Shown here in pieces: positions 41,858 through 50,536 of a DNA stretch of 64,000 bases; the stretch's first letter is position 1, and every line of letters starts with the position of its first letter. The notes below the pieces were generated by a model. It made no database searches, was not told the DNA's origin, and was given only the letters and a program-made list of their open reading frames with translations. A program made the position numbers and the translations under genes. Source of the stretch: Amycolatopsis sp. WQ 127309 (GTDB taxonomy: Bacteria > Actinomycetota > Actinomycetes > Mycobacteriales > Pseudonocardiaceae); the NCBI RefSeq assembly GCF_023023025.1, contig NZ_CP095481.1, positions 4,216,001 to 4,280,000 on the forward strand, read 5' to 3'.

Positions 41858-43432
41858 GTGAGACGTGCTGTAATCGCCGCGGTGGCCGCCGCCGCGCTGG
41901 CGTCCGCGCTCGTGGCCGCGCCGGCCGCGACCGCCGCGCCCGCGCCGGCCGCCGCGTCGATCGCCTGGGGGCCGTGTACCGACCCGACGCTGGTCACCGC
42001 CGGCGCCGAATGCGGGTACCTGGCGGTCCCGCTCGACTACTCGAAGCCGAACGGCGAGCAGGTCCAGCTCGCCGTCAGCCGCGTCAAGCACAAGGTCGCG
42101 GACGCCCAGTACCAGGGCGTCATGCTGACCAACCCGGGCGGCCCCGGCGGCTCCGGCCTGCTGCTGGCCACCCGCGGCCCGAAGGTGCCGAACCACGCGG
42201 GCGACGCCTACGACTGGATCGGTTTCGACCCGCGCGGGGTCGGCGCGAGCAAGCCCGCGCTGTCGTGCGACCCGGACTACATGACCTACGACCGGCCGGA
42301 GTACGTGCCGGTGACGCCGCAGCTCGAGCGGACCTGGCTGGCCAAGGCCAAGGGCTACGCCGACGCGTGCGCCAAGAACAACTCGCGCGCGCTGCTGCAG
42401 AACATGAAGACGACCGACACGGTCAAGGACATGGACTCCATCCGGAAGGCACTGGGCCAGCGGCAGCTGAACTTCTACGGCTACTCCTACGGCACCTACC
42501 TCGGCCAGGTCTACGGCACGCTGTTCCCGCAGAACGTGCGCCGGATGATCCTCGACTCGACCGTCGACCCGCGTGGCGTCTGGTACGGCGACAACCTGAA
42601 CCAGGACGTCGCGTTCGACGTCAACATCCGGATCTGGTTCGGCTGGCTCGCCCAGCACGACGACGTCTACCACCTGGGCAAGACGCAGCCGGCGGTGCAG
42701 CGCGTCGTGAACGAGCAGCTGCTGAAGCTGGCGCTGCACCCCGCGGGCGGGGTCATCGGCTCGGACGAGCTGATCGACGTCATCCAGCAGGCGTCCTACT
42801 ACCAGCTGCGCTGGACGCTGCTCGGCGACGCGCTGTCGAAGTTCGTCAACAACGGTGACGTGGCGACGATGAAGTCGCTGTTCGAGGCGTTCGGCGGCCT
42901 CGGCGACGACAACGGCTACGCGGTCTACCTCGCCGTCCAGTGCTCGGACGTCCAGTGGCCGACGAGCTGGAACCAGTGGAAGGCCGACAACTGGAAGACG
43001 TTCGCCAAGGCGCCGTACTTCACCTGGCAGAACGCCTGGTACAACGCGCCGTGCTTGAACTGGCCGGTGAAGCCGGGCACGCCGACGAAGGTCGACGGCC
43101 ACGGCGTGCAGAGCGTGCTGATGATCGACGAGACGCTGGACGCGGCGACGCCGTTCCCGGGCAGCCTCGAGGTCCGCAGCCGCTTCCCGGGCGCGTCGCT
43201 GATCGCCGAGCCGGGCGGCACGAGCCACGCGATCACCCCGCGCGGCAACGCGTGCGTCGACAACAAGATCGCCGACTACCTGGCGACGGGCGCGCTCCCG
43301 GCCCGCAAGCCGGGCCGCACGGCCGACGTCGAGTGCGCCCCGCTGCCCCAGCCGACGCCCCCGGCACCGGCTCCGGCTGCTTCGGCCAAGGCCGACACGC
43401 AGGGTCTGGTTTCGGGTCGGTTCACCGGCTGA
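41858..43432 (+). CDS. Secreted alpha/beta-hydrolase peptidase (tripeptidyl aminopeptidase type)
   Basis: This 524-residue secreted enzyme has a long Ala-rich signal peptide (cut near ATAAP, residues 25-33). The alpha/beta-hydrolase blocks are NPGGPGGSGL (oxyanion region), DPRGVGAS, the nucleophile YGYSYGTYLG (Ser near 211) and the C-terminal TAP-like domain with a His in GGTSHAITP. Such proteins of Streptomyces release tripeptides from protein N-termini. The start is GTG after AAAAGGGAG. A strong terminator follows. A short Pro/Ala tail ends the protein. Confidence 0.88.
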   Translation: MRRAVIAAVAAAALASALVAAPAATAAPAPAAASIAWGPCTDPTLVTAGAECGYLAVPLDYSKPNGEQVQLAVSRVKHKVADAQYQGVMLTNPGGPGGSGLLLATRGPKVPNHAGDAYDWIGFDPRGVGASKPALSCDPDYMTYDRPEYVPVTPQLERTWLAKAKGYADACAKNNSRALLQNMKTTDTVKDMDSIRKALGQRQLNFYGYSYGTYLGQVYGTLFPQNVRRMILDSTVDPRGVWYGDNLNQDVAFDVNIRIWFGWLAQHDDVYHLGKTQPAVQRVVNEQLLKLALHPAGGVIGSDELIDVIQQASYYQLRWTLLGDALSKFVNNGDVATMKSLFEAFGGLGDDNGYAVYLAVQCSDVQWPTSWNQWKADNWKTFAKAPYFTWQNAWYNAPCLNWPVKPGTPTKVDGHGVQSVLMIDETLDAATPFPGSLEVRSRFPGASLIAEPGGTSHAITPRGNACVDNKIADYLATGALPARKPGRTADVECAPLPQPTPPAPAPAASAKADTQGLVSGRFTG

Positions 43433-43448
43433 CCTGCGGTAACCGCTG

Positions 43449-43487
43449 AAAGCGGGGTGTCGGGCCCAGGGCCCGGCACCCCGCTTT
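43449..43487 (+). terminator. Rho-independent terminator of the peptidase gene
   Basis: AAAGCGGGGTGTCGGGC (43449-43465) pairs with GCCCGGCACCCCGCTTT (43471-43487) with one T-G pair and a five-base loop, and TTTTGT follows. It lies 17 bases after the peptidase stop. Confidence 0.85.
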
Positions 43488-43506
43488 TGTCTGTGGTCAC
43501 CTCAAG

Positions 43507-43589
43507 CGCCCCAATGTGGCGTTGGGTGCATCTGACGCACCCAATGTGGCGTTCGGTGCGTCCAACGCACCCAACGCCACATTGGGGCG
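43507..43589. repeat. 23-bp inverted repeat with a third internal copy
   Basis: CGCCCCAATGTGGCGTTGGGTGC (43507-43529) is perfectly repeated in inverted orientation at 43567-43589. The 37-base loop holds a third, direct copy (CACCCAATGTGGCGTTCGGTGCG, 43538-43560). The element is non-coding and lies between the peptidase terminator and the operators of the next operon. Confidence 0.7.
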
Positions 43590-43625
43590 TTCGGGACTCT
43601 CCCGTACCGGGGGCTTTGAATCTGC

Positions 43626-43671
43626 GCGGACTTTGTGTTACAAAGTCCGCAGCGACTTTGCGATTCAAAGT
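43626..43671 (+). promoter_or_regulatory. Two ACTTTG-N5-CAAAGT operators
   Basis: GCGGACTTTG-TGTTA-CAAAGTCCGC (43626-43650) is a perfect ten-base-pair palindrome. A second copy of its core, ACTTTG-CGATT-CAAAGT, lies at 43655-43671, with centres 25 bases apart, and a half site CTTTGAA occurs near 43614. They end 16 bases before the ABC ATPase start. The winged-helix regulator encoded in the same operon is the most likely ligand. Confidence 0.6.
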
Positions 43672-43687
43672 TCACGAAGGGGGACCC

Positions 43688-44611
43688 ATGGACACCGGAC
43701 CGGCGTTCGCGCTCCACGGCCTGACCAAGCGGTTCGGGGCGGTCACGGCCGTCGCCGATGTGTCGGTCGAGGTGGCGCGCGGGGAGGTCGTCGCGCTGCT
43801 CGGGCCGAACGGCGCCGGCAAGTCGACCACCGTCGACATGCTGCTGGGGCTGACCAAGCCGGACGCGGGGGAGGTCGTCGTCGGGGGCGGGAGCCCGCGC
43901 GAGGCCGTCGACCGGGGGCTGGTCGGCGCGATGATGCAGAACGGCGCGCTGCTGCCGGACGTCACCGTCGGCGAGATCGTCGCGCTGGTCGTCTCGACGC
44001 ACGCCAAGCCGCTGCCGGCGGCCGAGGTGATCGCCCGGGCCGGCCTCCAGAACCTCGTGAAACGCCGCTGCGGCAAGCTTTCCGGCGGCGAGCGGCAGCG
44101 CGTGCGGTTCGCGCTCGCCCTGGCGGGCGACCCGCAGCTGCTCGTGCTCGACGAGCCCACCGCCGCGATGGACGTCGACGGGCGGCGGTCCTTCTGGGCG
44201 TCCATCCGCGGGTTCGCCGACACCGGCCGCACCGTGGTGTTCGCGACGCACTACCTGGCCGAGGCCGAGGACTACGCCGACCGCGTCGTGCTGATGCGCC
44301 ACGGCAAGGTCGTCGCCGACGGTCCGGTCGCCGAGGTCCGGGCCGCGGTGTCCGGGCGCGTGCTGAAGGCCGTCGTGCCCGGCGCCGGCGAGAGCGACCT
44401 GGCCGCGCTCCCGGGCGTCACGAGCGTGCAGATCCGCGCCGGCCGCGCCGAGCTGGCCTGCGCCGACTCCGACGCCGCGATCCGCGGCCTGCTCGCCGCG
44501 CACCCGCTCGCCGCCGACATCGAAATCACCGCGCTCGGCCTGGAAGAGGCGTTCCTCGCCCTCACCGCCGACGAGACCGAAGGAGCCGTCGCGTGTACAC
44601 GACGTACCTGA
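43688..44611 (+). CDS. ABC exporter ATP-binding protein
   Basis: This 307-residue ATPase of the drug/lipid-exporter (ABC-2) class has Walker A GPNGAGKST near residue 40, Q-loop MQNGALLP, signature LSGGERQR, Walker B LLVLDEPTAAMD and switch FATHYL. I start at ATG 43688 (after CGAAGGGGGACC), just beyond the operators, rather than the upstream shadow frame. It overlaps the permease by 19 bases. Confidence 0.9.
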   Translation: MDTGPAFALHGLTKRFGAVTAVADVSVEVARGEVVALLGPNGAGKSTTVDMLLGLTKPDAGEVVVGGGSPREAVDRGLVGAMMQNGALLPDVTVGEIVALVVSTHAKPLPAAEVIARAGLQNLVKRRCGKLSGGERQRVRFALALAGDPQLLVLDEPTAAMDVDGRRSFWASIRGFADTGRTVVFATHYLAEAEDYADRVVLMRHGKVVADGPVAEVRAAVSGRVLKAVVPGAGESDLAALPGVTSVQIRAGRAELACADSDAAIRGLLAAHPLAADIEITALGLEEAFLALTADETEGAVACTRRT

Positions 44612-45324
44612 GCCTGGAGATCAAGCGGATCGTCCGCAGCCCGCAGTTCACCATCTTCACCATCGGCATGCCGGTGGCCATGTTCCTGCTGTTCGGCTCG
44701 ATCTTCGGCAAGCTGATCGCGCCGAACGGCCTCCCGGCGGACGTCCAGACGATGATCAACCTCGCCGCGTACGGCGCGAGCGGCGGCGCCCTGTTCACCG
44801 GCACGAGAGTGGCGCAGGAACGCACCGACGGCTGGCAGCGGCAGCTGCGCCTGACGCCGATGCGCGGCCCCGGCTACCTGGTCGTCAAGGTCATCTCGGC
44901 CATGGCCGTCGCCCTGCCGGTGCTCGTGGTGGTGTTCGCCGCGGGCCTGGCGATGGGGGTGCAGATGAGCGCCGCGCAGTGGGGCCTGGTCCTGGTGTCG
45001 CTGTGGCTCGGCACGCTCCCGTTCGCCGTGCTCGGCCTGGCCATCGGCCTGTTCGGCAAGGGTGACACGGTCGGCGCGGTCACCGGCGCGCTGATGATGC
45101 CGCTGGGCATGCTCGGCGGCCTGTGGATCCCGCTCTACGTCCTCCCGGACTGGATGGCCACGCTCGCCCACTTCTTCCCGACGTTCTGGCTCGGCCGGGT
45201 CGGGCTGGAACCGCTCGCCCACGCGGGCGGGATGGGCCTGGCGGCGCTGGTGCTGGCGGGCTGGCTGATCGTCCCGGCCCTCGTGGTGGTGCGCCGGTTC
45301 CGGCTGGACACGGCGCGGCTGTGA
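44593..45324 (+). CDS. ABC-2-type exporter permease
   Basis: This 243-residue membrane protein has about six helices, opening with YLSLEIKRIVRSPQFTIFTI (typical of ABC-2 permeases) and including QERTDGWQRQLRLTPM and GMLGGLWIPLYVLPDWM. It starts at GTG inside the ATPase gene. With the ATPase it forms a two-component exporter, possibly for antibiotics or lipids. Substrate unknown. Confidence 0.88.
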   Translation: MYTTYLSLEIKRIVRSPQFTIFTIGMPVAMFLLFGSIFGKLIAPNGLPADVQTMINLAAYGASGGALFTGTRVAQERTDGWQRQLRLTPMRGPGYLVVKVISAMAVALPVLVVVFAAGLAMGVQMSAAQWGLVLVSLWLGTLPFAVLGLAIGLFGKGDTVGAVTGALMMPLGMLGGLWIPLYVLPDWMATLAHFFPTFWLGRVGLEPLAHAGGMGLAALVLAGWLIVPALVVVRRFRLDTARL

Positions 45325-45375
45325 ATGCGTGTTAACTTCCGTGCAGTACTGAGGGGTCTGCGCGGGAGGGTGATC

Positions 45376-46002
45376 ATGGTGGACGACGAACCGTTGTCGG
45401 CGGAAGAGTCGCTGAACCTGATCGCCCAGCAGAACCGGCGGATGCGCCGGGAACTGGGCGGGGGCCCGGCGCGCATCCTGGCGGCGTGGGCCCTCGCCTG
45501 GCTGATCGGCTGGGGCTTCACCTACTACGCCACCCAATCCGGTGACGCCGTGCCCGTCTGGATCGGCGGCATCGTCGTCCCGGTGCTGTTCTTCGGCGCC
45601 GTCGGCTACACGATCTACGTCACCGCGCGCGCCGGGCGCGGGCTGCGGGGACCGTCCCGCATCACCGGGGCGATGTACGGCTGGAGCTGGTGCCTCGGGT
45701 CGATCGGGCTGACGGTGGTCGACATCCGGATCACGAGCTTCGGCACGCTGACCCCCGACCAGATCTCCCTGATGTGGACCGGGACGTGGCTGCTGCTGAC
45801 GGGCGTCATGTACATGGCGGGCGGCACGATCTGGCAGGACCGGATGATGTACGGCCTCGGCGCGTGGATGCTCGTCTCGGCCGCGTTGAGCGTCCTCGTC
45901 GGCTACCCGGCGAACTTCCTCGTGCTCACCGTCTGCGGTGGCGGTGGGTTCCTGCTGGGCGCGATCGTGTACTTCGTGCGTGAGAAGTCCGGTCGCCGAT
46001 GA
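45376..46002 (+). CDS. Hypothetical five- to six-helix membrane protein
   Basis: This 208-residue protein has a short soluble acidic start (MVDDEPLSAEESLNLI) with an Arg-rich helix, then hydrophobic helices near residues 34-50, 58-80, 95-115, 128-150 and 155-195. I start at ATG 45376 after GGGAGGG rather than at the ATG 51 bases upstream. It overlaps the regulator gene by ATGA. In actinobacteria such proteins often sit beside small winged-helix regulators and ABC-2 exporters; the function is unknown. Confidence 0.75.
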   Translation: MVDDEPLSAEESLNLIAQQNRRMRRELGGGPARILAAWALAWLIGWGFTYYATQSGDAVPVWIGGIVVPVLFFGAVGYTIYVTARAGRGLRGPSRITGAMYGWSWCLGSIGLTVVDIRITSFGTLTPDQISLMWTGTWLLLTGVMYMAGGTIWQDRMMYGLGAWMLVSAALSVLVGYPANFLVLTVCGGGGFLLGAIVYFVREKSGRR

Positions 46003-46310
46003 GCGACCTGCCGCAGCTCGACCCCGTCATCCACGCCCAGGCGCGGCTGCGGGTCACGGTCGCGCTGGCCGGGCTGCACTCGAGCGACCAGATCACCTTC
46101 CCGCGGCTGCAGCAGCTGCTCGACATGACGGCCGGTAACCTCTCGACGCACCTGCGCAAGCTCGAGGACGCCGAGTACGTCGAGATCACGAAGGCCTACG
46201 AACACCGCACGCCCGTCACGCTGGTCCGGCTGACCTCGGCCGGGCGGGCCGCGTTCGAGAGCTACACGAAGGCCCTGCACCAGCTGCTGGACGCGACCGG
46301 CGGGGACTGA
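45999..46310 (+). CDS. Small winged-helix regulator (HTH_34 type)
   Basis: This 103-residue DNA-binding protein is a single winged helix-turn-helix (FPRLQQLLDMTAGNLSTHLRKLE, split over residues 35-60, and a wing with VEITKAY). The family (PF13601) commonly regulates the ABC exporter genes it neighbours. The operators at 43626-43671 are its probable sites, which would make the operon self-regulated. ATG overlaps the upstream stop. Confidence 0.87.
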   Translation: MSDLPQLDPVIHAQARLRVTVALAGLHSSDQITFPRLQQLLDMTAGNLSTHLRKLEDAEYVEITKAYEHRTPVTLVRLTSAGRAAFESYTKALHQLLDATGGD

Positions 46311-46311
46311 C

Positions 46312-47625
46312 GTGGCCCGCTGGGTGATCCACCTCGACCTGGACGCCTTCTACGCCTCGGCCGAGCAGCTCACCCGGCCGACGCTGGCCGGGCGTCCCGT
46401 CCTCGTCGGCGGCGCCGGGCCACGCGGCGTCGTCGCGGGCGCGAGCTACGAGTCCCGCGCGTTCGGCATCCACTCGGCCATGCCGATGGCGCAGGCGCGG
46501 CGGCTGCTGCCGGCCAACGGCGTGATCGTGCCGCCGCGGTTCCGCGTGTACGAGCGGCTCAGCCAGGAGGTCTTCGCCGTCGTCACGTCGGTGGCGCCGG
46601 TGCTGGAGAAGATCTCCCTGGACGAGGCGTTCGCCGAGCCGCCTTCGCTCGTGGGTGCCTCGCTCGAAGCGGTGACGGAGTTCTGCGCGTCGCTGCGGGC
46701 GCGAATCCGTGAGGAGACGGGCCTGGTGGCGTCGATCGGCGCGGGCAACGGGAAGCAGATCGCGAAGATCGCGTCCGACGAGGCCAAGCCGGACGGGCTG
46801 CTGGTCGTGCCGCAGGGCACCGAACGCGAGTTCCTGGCGCCGCTGCCGGTGCGCGCGCTGTGGGGGATCGGGCCGGTCGCCGAGGGCAAGCTGCGGTTCA
46901 TCGGCGTCCAGACGCTGGGGCAGCTGGCGGCACTGTCCGAAAAGGACGCCGTCGGCACGCTGGGCGGCGTGGTCGGGCGCGATCTGCGCCTGCTGGCCAC
47001 CGGCTTCGACGACCGCCCGGTCGCCGACCGCGGCGAGACCAAGCAGGTCAGCGCCGAGACGACGTTCGACATCGACATCAAGGACCTGGCGACGCTGCGC
47101 GAGCAGGTGCGGCGGATCGCGGTGGGCGCGCACCAGCGGCTGGTCAAGGCCGAGCGCGTGGCCCGCACGGTGGTGATCAAGCTGCGGCACACCGACATGC
47201 ACACGGTGACCCGCTCCGAGACGATCTCCGCGCCGACGGACGACCTGGCGGAGCTGGCCGCGACGGCGGAACGGCTCCTGCTGGACCCCGCGGAGTTCGG
47301 CGGCATCCGGCTGGCGGGCGTCGCGTACAGCGGTCTTTCGGTGCCGCACCAGGACGCGCTGTTCACCCTGGCCGTCCCGGAAACTCCGTCGTCGACGGTG
47401 GTCACCCCCGCGGCCCCGGCCACTCCCGCGCCACCGCCGTCGACCTGGCGCCAAGGCGACGACGTGGTCCACGACGAGCACGGCACGGGCTGGGTCCAGG
47501 GGGCCGGCCACGGCCGCGTCACGGTCCGCTTCGAGCACCGCACGAGCGGCCCCGGCCGCGCGAAAACGTTCCTCCAGGACGATCCCGCCCTGCGCCGCGG
47601 CGAACCCGGCGACTGCCTGCGGTGA
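46312..47625 (+). CDS. dinB: DNA polymerase IV (Y-family)
   Basis: This 437-residue translesion polymerase has the catalytic HLDLDAFYASAEQ near residue 6, KISLDEAF near 100, the helix-hairpin-helix region LWGIGPVAEGKL and little-finger domain. About 60 C-terminal residues beyond the usual end have the pattern GDDVVHDEHGTGWVQ, a small beta-barrel-like extension seen in actinobacterial DinB. It starts at GTG, one base after the regulator stop, so it is probably co-transcribed with the exporter. No SOS box is visible upstream. Confidence 0.92.
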   Translation: MARWVIHLDLDAFYASAEQLTRPTLAGRPVLVGGAGPRGVVAGASYESRAFGIHSAMPMAQARRLLPANGVIVPPRFRVYERLSQEVFAVVTSVAPVLEKISLDEAFAEPPSLVGASLEAVTEFCASLRARIREETGLVASIGAGNGKQIAKIASDEAKPDGLLVVPQGTEREFLAPLPVRALWGIGPVAEGKLRFIGVQTLGQLAALSEKDAVGTLGGVVGRDLRLLATGFDDRPVADRGETKQVSAETTFDIDIKDLATLREQVRRIAVGAHQRLVKAERVARTVVIKLRHTDMHTVTRSETISAPTDDLAELAATAERLLLDPAEFGGIRLAGVAYSGLSVPHQDALFTLAVPETPSSTVVTPAAPATPAPPPSTWRQGDDVVHDEHGTGWVQGAGHGRVTVRFEHRTSGPGRAKTFLQDDPALRRGEPGDCLR

Positions 47626-47628
47626 AAG

Positions 47629-47679
47629 CCGTGAAGGCCTCCTTCCCGGCCATAAGAGCCGGTAAGGAGGCCTTCACGG
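47629..47679. terminator. 16-bp perfect stem, bidirectional terminator candidate
   Basis: CCGTGAAGGCCTCCTT (47629-47644) pairs perfectly with AAGGAGGCCTTCACGG (47664-47679), and an inner CCGGC/GCCGG stem caps it. It lies between the convergent dinB and GH88/105 genes, nine bases from the latter's stop. The next bases read CCTTTG on the + strand. Confidence 0.7.
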
Positions 47680-47687
47680 CCTTTGAG

Positions 47688-48770
47688 CTACTCGGCCGAG
47701 CAGCCCTGGAGTTTGGCGACCTCTTGGCCGGCCAGCAGGAACGCGCCTACGCCGTACGCGGCGGTGTCGTTCAGTCCAGCGGTGGCCGGGCGGTCGCCGA
47801 CGCCCTGGACGTAACCCACCAGGCCGTTGGGCTGCAACGCCTTCGTCGACAGCGCCGTCCACGCCTTGTCGACGACCGGGCGGTACTTCGCGGCGGGGAG
47901 GATGCCCGCGTTGACGCCCCAGCCGATGCCGTACGCGAAGAACGCCGTGCCGCTGCTCTCCGGGCCGCCGTGGTCGAACGGGTTCAGCAGGTCCGAGTTC
48001 CAGAAGCCGTCACGCCGCTGCAGCAGGGACAGCGAAAACGCCATCTTCTTGTACACCCGCAGGTATTCCGCGCGGTGCGGGTCGGTGGCGGGCAGGGCCT
48101 GCAGCACCTTCGTCAGCGCCGCCAGGGCCCAGCCGTTGCCGCGCGACCAGAACACGCCCGAGCCGGTGAACCGCGCGTCGCGGTACCACAGGCCGGTGAA
48201 CTCGTTGAACAGCTTGTGCTCCGACGACTTGAACAGCTTGTCCATCGCGTCCACATAGGACGGATCCTGGTCGATGACGCTCATCCGCGCGAACGACGGC
48301 ATCGCCATGTTCAGCGCGTCGACGTAGTTCCAGTAGTCCTTGTGACCCGCGTTCACGCTGGCGACCTCGTCGCGAATCCGGGTGCGGATCGAGTCGAGCG
48401 AGATCTCCGGGTGGAAGTACGTGTAGAGGTCCAGGTAGGCCTCGCCGGCCGCCTGGTCGTCCGGGAAGAACGGCCGGTTCGGGTCCTGCGGCAGCTGGTA
48501 GTTCGCGGCCTCGGCCCAGGGGAGCGTCTTGTGGTTGGACTGGCCGGTGGTCCGGACCAGGGCGAGGTTGCCGACGTGGAACGTCGCGTTCTGCCAGTCG
48601 ATCGCGTCGAGGTTCGTGCCGTTGGCGACCCAGTAGTTGCCCGCGGACACCATCTGGTCGGTGATCGGGCACTCGGCGGGGGCCGCCACCGCCGCCGGAG
48701 CGGAGAACAGCCCGCCCGTCACCAGGGCGGCCGCGAGCACGCCGAAACCACGAATTCCCGGGAAACGCAT
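47688..48770 (-). CDS. Secreted GH88/GH105 unsaturated glucuronyl/rhamnogalacturonyl hydrolase
   Basis: This 360-residue secreted enzyme has a signal peptide (cut near AVAAP, residues 26-30). The alpha/alpha-barrel blocks MAMPSFARMSVIDQDPSY (catalytic-type aspartate near 145-150), FWSRGNGWALAALTKVL and GGPESSGTAFFAYG match the YteR/GH105 family that removes unsaturated uronic acid from pectin-derived oligosaccharides. It lies just behind the sugar importer and its GntR regulator on the same strand, so they probably form one sugar-use unit. Confidence 0.85.
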   Translation of the reverse strand: MRFPGIRGFGVLAAALVTGGLFSAPAAVAAPAECPITDQMVSAGNYWVANGTNLDAIDWQNATFHVGNLALVRTTGQSNHKTLPWAEAANYQLPQDPNRPFFPDDQAAGEAYLDLYTYFHPEISLDSIRTRIRDEVASVNAGHKDYWNYVDALNMAMPSFARMSVIDQDPSYVDAMDKLFKSSEHKLFNEFTGLWYRDARFTGSGVFWSRGNGWALAALTKVLQALPATDPHRAEYLRVYKKMAFSLSLLQRRDGFWNSDLLNPFDHGGPESSGTAFFAYGIGWGVNAGILPAAKYRPVVDKAWTALSTKALQPNGLVGYVQGVGDRPATAGLNDTAAYGVGAFLLAGQEVAKLQGCSAE

Positions 48771-48842
48771 GGGAGCGTCCTCCTCAGCACGTCATGGCGG
48801 CGGGTGGGTCGCAGCGAGTGTTCAGGCTTCCCGGTGGACGTG

Positions 48843-49499
48843 TCAAGGTGCCGCTGAGTGGTACGGCGCAACGGTTTCCAGCAACCGGCGCGACGCTGAT
48901 TCGGCCCCGTCGGCGTTCTTCGCCAGCACCAGCGTGAGCACGCGGGAGTGCGCGACGAGTTCGAGCGGCTCGCCGTGCGCCCGCAGTGCCGCGACGACGG
49001 GCACCTGCAGCTGCGCGATGAGCGCGTTGCCGGAAGCGCGGATCAAGGCCGCGTGGAACTCCGAGTCGGCGTCGTGGAAGGCCGCGGTGTCCTGGCGTTC
49101 CACCGCGTCCACCATCAGTGCGTAGGCCGCGGCCATCGCCGAGAGCTCGCCTGGACGCCGGTGGCGCGCGGCCAGCCGGGCCGCCTGTGGCTCGATGGTC
49201 AGCCGCAGCTCCAGCAGCTCGTGCAGGTGCTTGCGGCCGTCGGGCCCGTTGACGCGCCACGCGATGACGTCGGGATCGATCGCGTCCCACGCCTCCGGTG
49301 GCAGTGTCCACGTGCCGACGCGCGGCCGCGCGGTCACCATGCCCTTCGACTCCAGCACACGCAGCGCTTCGCGGACCACCGTCCGGGAGGCGGAGAAGCG
49401 GCGTCCGAGCTCCTCGGGGACGAGCGGCTGCCCGTCCCCGAGGACGCCTTCGACGATGAGCCTGCCCAGTTCGTCCACTATCCGGGCGTGGAGGTTCAC
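48843..49499 (-). CDS. GntR-family regulator, FCD subtype
   Basis: This 218-residue regulator has an N-terminal winged helix (LVPEELGRRFSASRTVVREAL near 25-45) and a C-terminal FCD ligand domain (DADSEFHAALIRASGN, with the metal-binding Asp/His pattern). It starts at GTG, two bases after the permease stop. A FadR-type operator at 53224-53234 before the first gene of this operon is its likely target, so it would repress the operon until a sugar-derived ligand binds. Confidence 0.87.
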   Translation of the reverse strand: MNLHARIVDELGRLIVEGVLGDGQPLVPEELGRRFSASRTVVREALRVLESKGMVTARPRVGTWTLPPEAWDAIDPDVIAWRVNGPDGRKHLHELLELRLTIEPQAARLAARHRRPGELSAMAAAYALMVDAVERQDTAAFHDADSEFHAALIRASGNALIAQLQVPVVAALRAHGEPLELVAHSRVLTLVLAKNADGAESASRRLLETVAPYHSAAP

Positions 49500-49501
49500 C
49501 G

Positions 49502-50536
49502 CTATTCGGGCAGGCCGACGCGGCGCTCTCCGCTGCGCAGCTGCTGCAGCACGACGGCGATCACCAGCAGGGCGCCGTGCGCGACGTTCTGCCAGAACGG
49601 GTTGATGCCGAGCCCGGACATGCCGTTGTCGAGCACGCCCAGGATGATCACCGCGAGCACGGTGGAGATGATCGACCCGCGCCCGCCCTTGAGCATCGTG
49701 CCGCCGAGCGCGGCGCCGGTGACGGCCTGCAGCTCCAGGCCCTCGGACCCGGACACCGGCTGGCCCGAGCCGGTGCGCGCGGTGATCAGGACACCCGCGA
49801 CCGCCGCGACCACGCCGGCCAGCGCGTAGACGCCGATGATGTACCGGTTGATGTTGATGCCGGCCAGCCGCGCGGCGGTGTCGTTGCCGCCGATCGCGTA
49901 GACGTTGCGGCCGATGTCGGTGTACTTCAGCAGGAAGTGCAGCGCGGCCGCGACGATCAGGAACACCCACACCAGCGACGGCAGGCCGAGGATGGCGCCC
50001 TTGGCCAGGAAGATGAACAGGTCGTCGCCGCCGGTGTAGCCCTGCGACTTGCCGTCGGAGATGACCTGCGCGATGCCCTTGTAGGTGGCCAGCATGGCCA
50101 GCGTCGCGACCACCGGGTTGACCCGGCCGAAGATGATGATCATGCCGTTGACCAGGCCGCAGACGATGCCGACGCCGACCGCGGCGAGGATGCCGACCTC
50201 GGCGTTGCCGGACGAGGTGAACACCATCGCCGAGACGACCGAGGCGAGCCCCGCCATCGAGCCGACCGAGATGTCCAGCGCGCCCAGGATGATCACCAGC
50301 GTCTGCACCAGGGCGAGCAGCCCCATGATGGTGATCGCGCTGCCGATCAGCAGCAGGTTGTTGGTGCGTAGGAAGTTGTCGTTCAGGATGCTCAGCAGCA
50401 CGATCAGCGCGACGAGCGTGATGATCAGGCTCGAGTTCTGGACGCCGATGCCGGTCAGCACCCGGCGGACCACCGAAGGCTGCTGCGGCGCGGCCGGCTC
50501 CGAGGACATGGCTTTCTCCTGAGTGGGGGTGCTCAT
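49502..50536 (-). CDS. Sugar ABC transporter permease (RbsC type)
   Basis: This 344-residue membrane protein of the BPD_transp_2 family has eight or more helices and the family blocks LVIILGALDISVGSMAGLAS, NPVVATLAMLATYKGIA, RNVYAIGGNDTAARLAGI and GRGSIISTVLAVIILG. It overlaps the ATPase stop (ATGA). It transports the sugar delivered by the binding protein at 52141-53166. Confidence 0.92.
   Translation of the reverse strand: MSTPTQEKAMSSEPAAPQQPSVVRRVLTGIGVQNSSLIITLVALIVLLSILNDNFLRTNNLLLIGSAITIMGLLALVQTLVIILGALDISVGSMAGLASVVSAMVFTSSGNAEVGILAAVGVGIVCGLVNGMIIIFGRVNPVVATLAMLATYKGIAQVISDGKSQGYTGGDDLFIFLAKGAILGLPSLVWVFLIVAAALHFLLKYTDIGRNVYAIGGNDTAARLAGININRYIIGVYALAGVVAAVAGVLITARTGSGQPVSGSEGLELQAVTGAALGGTMLKGGRGSIISTVLAVIILGVLDNGMSGLGINPFWQNVAHGALLVIAVVLQQLRSGERRVGLPE

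Noticed and set aside
43457..43687. Extended N-terminus for the ABC ATPase
   Set aside because: It would translate the inverted repeat and operators; the family starts at 43688.
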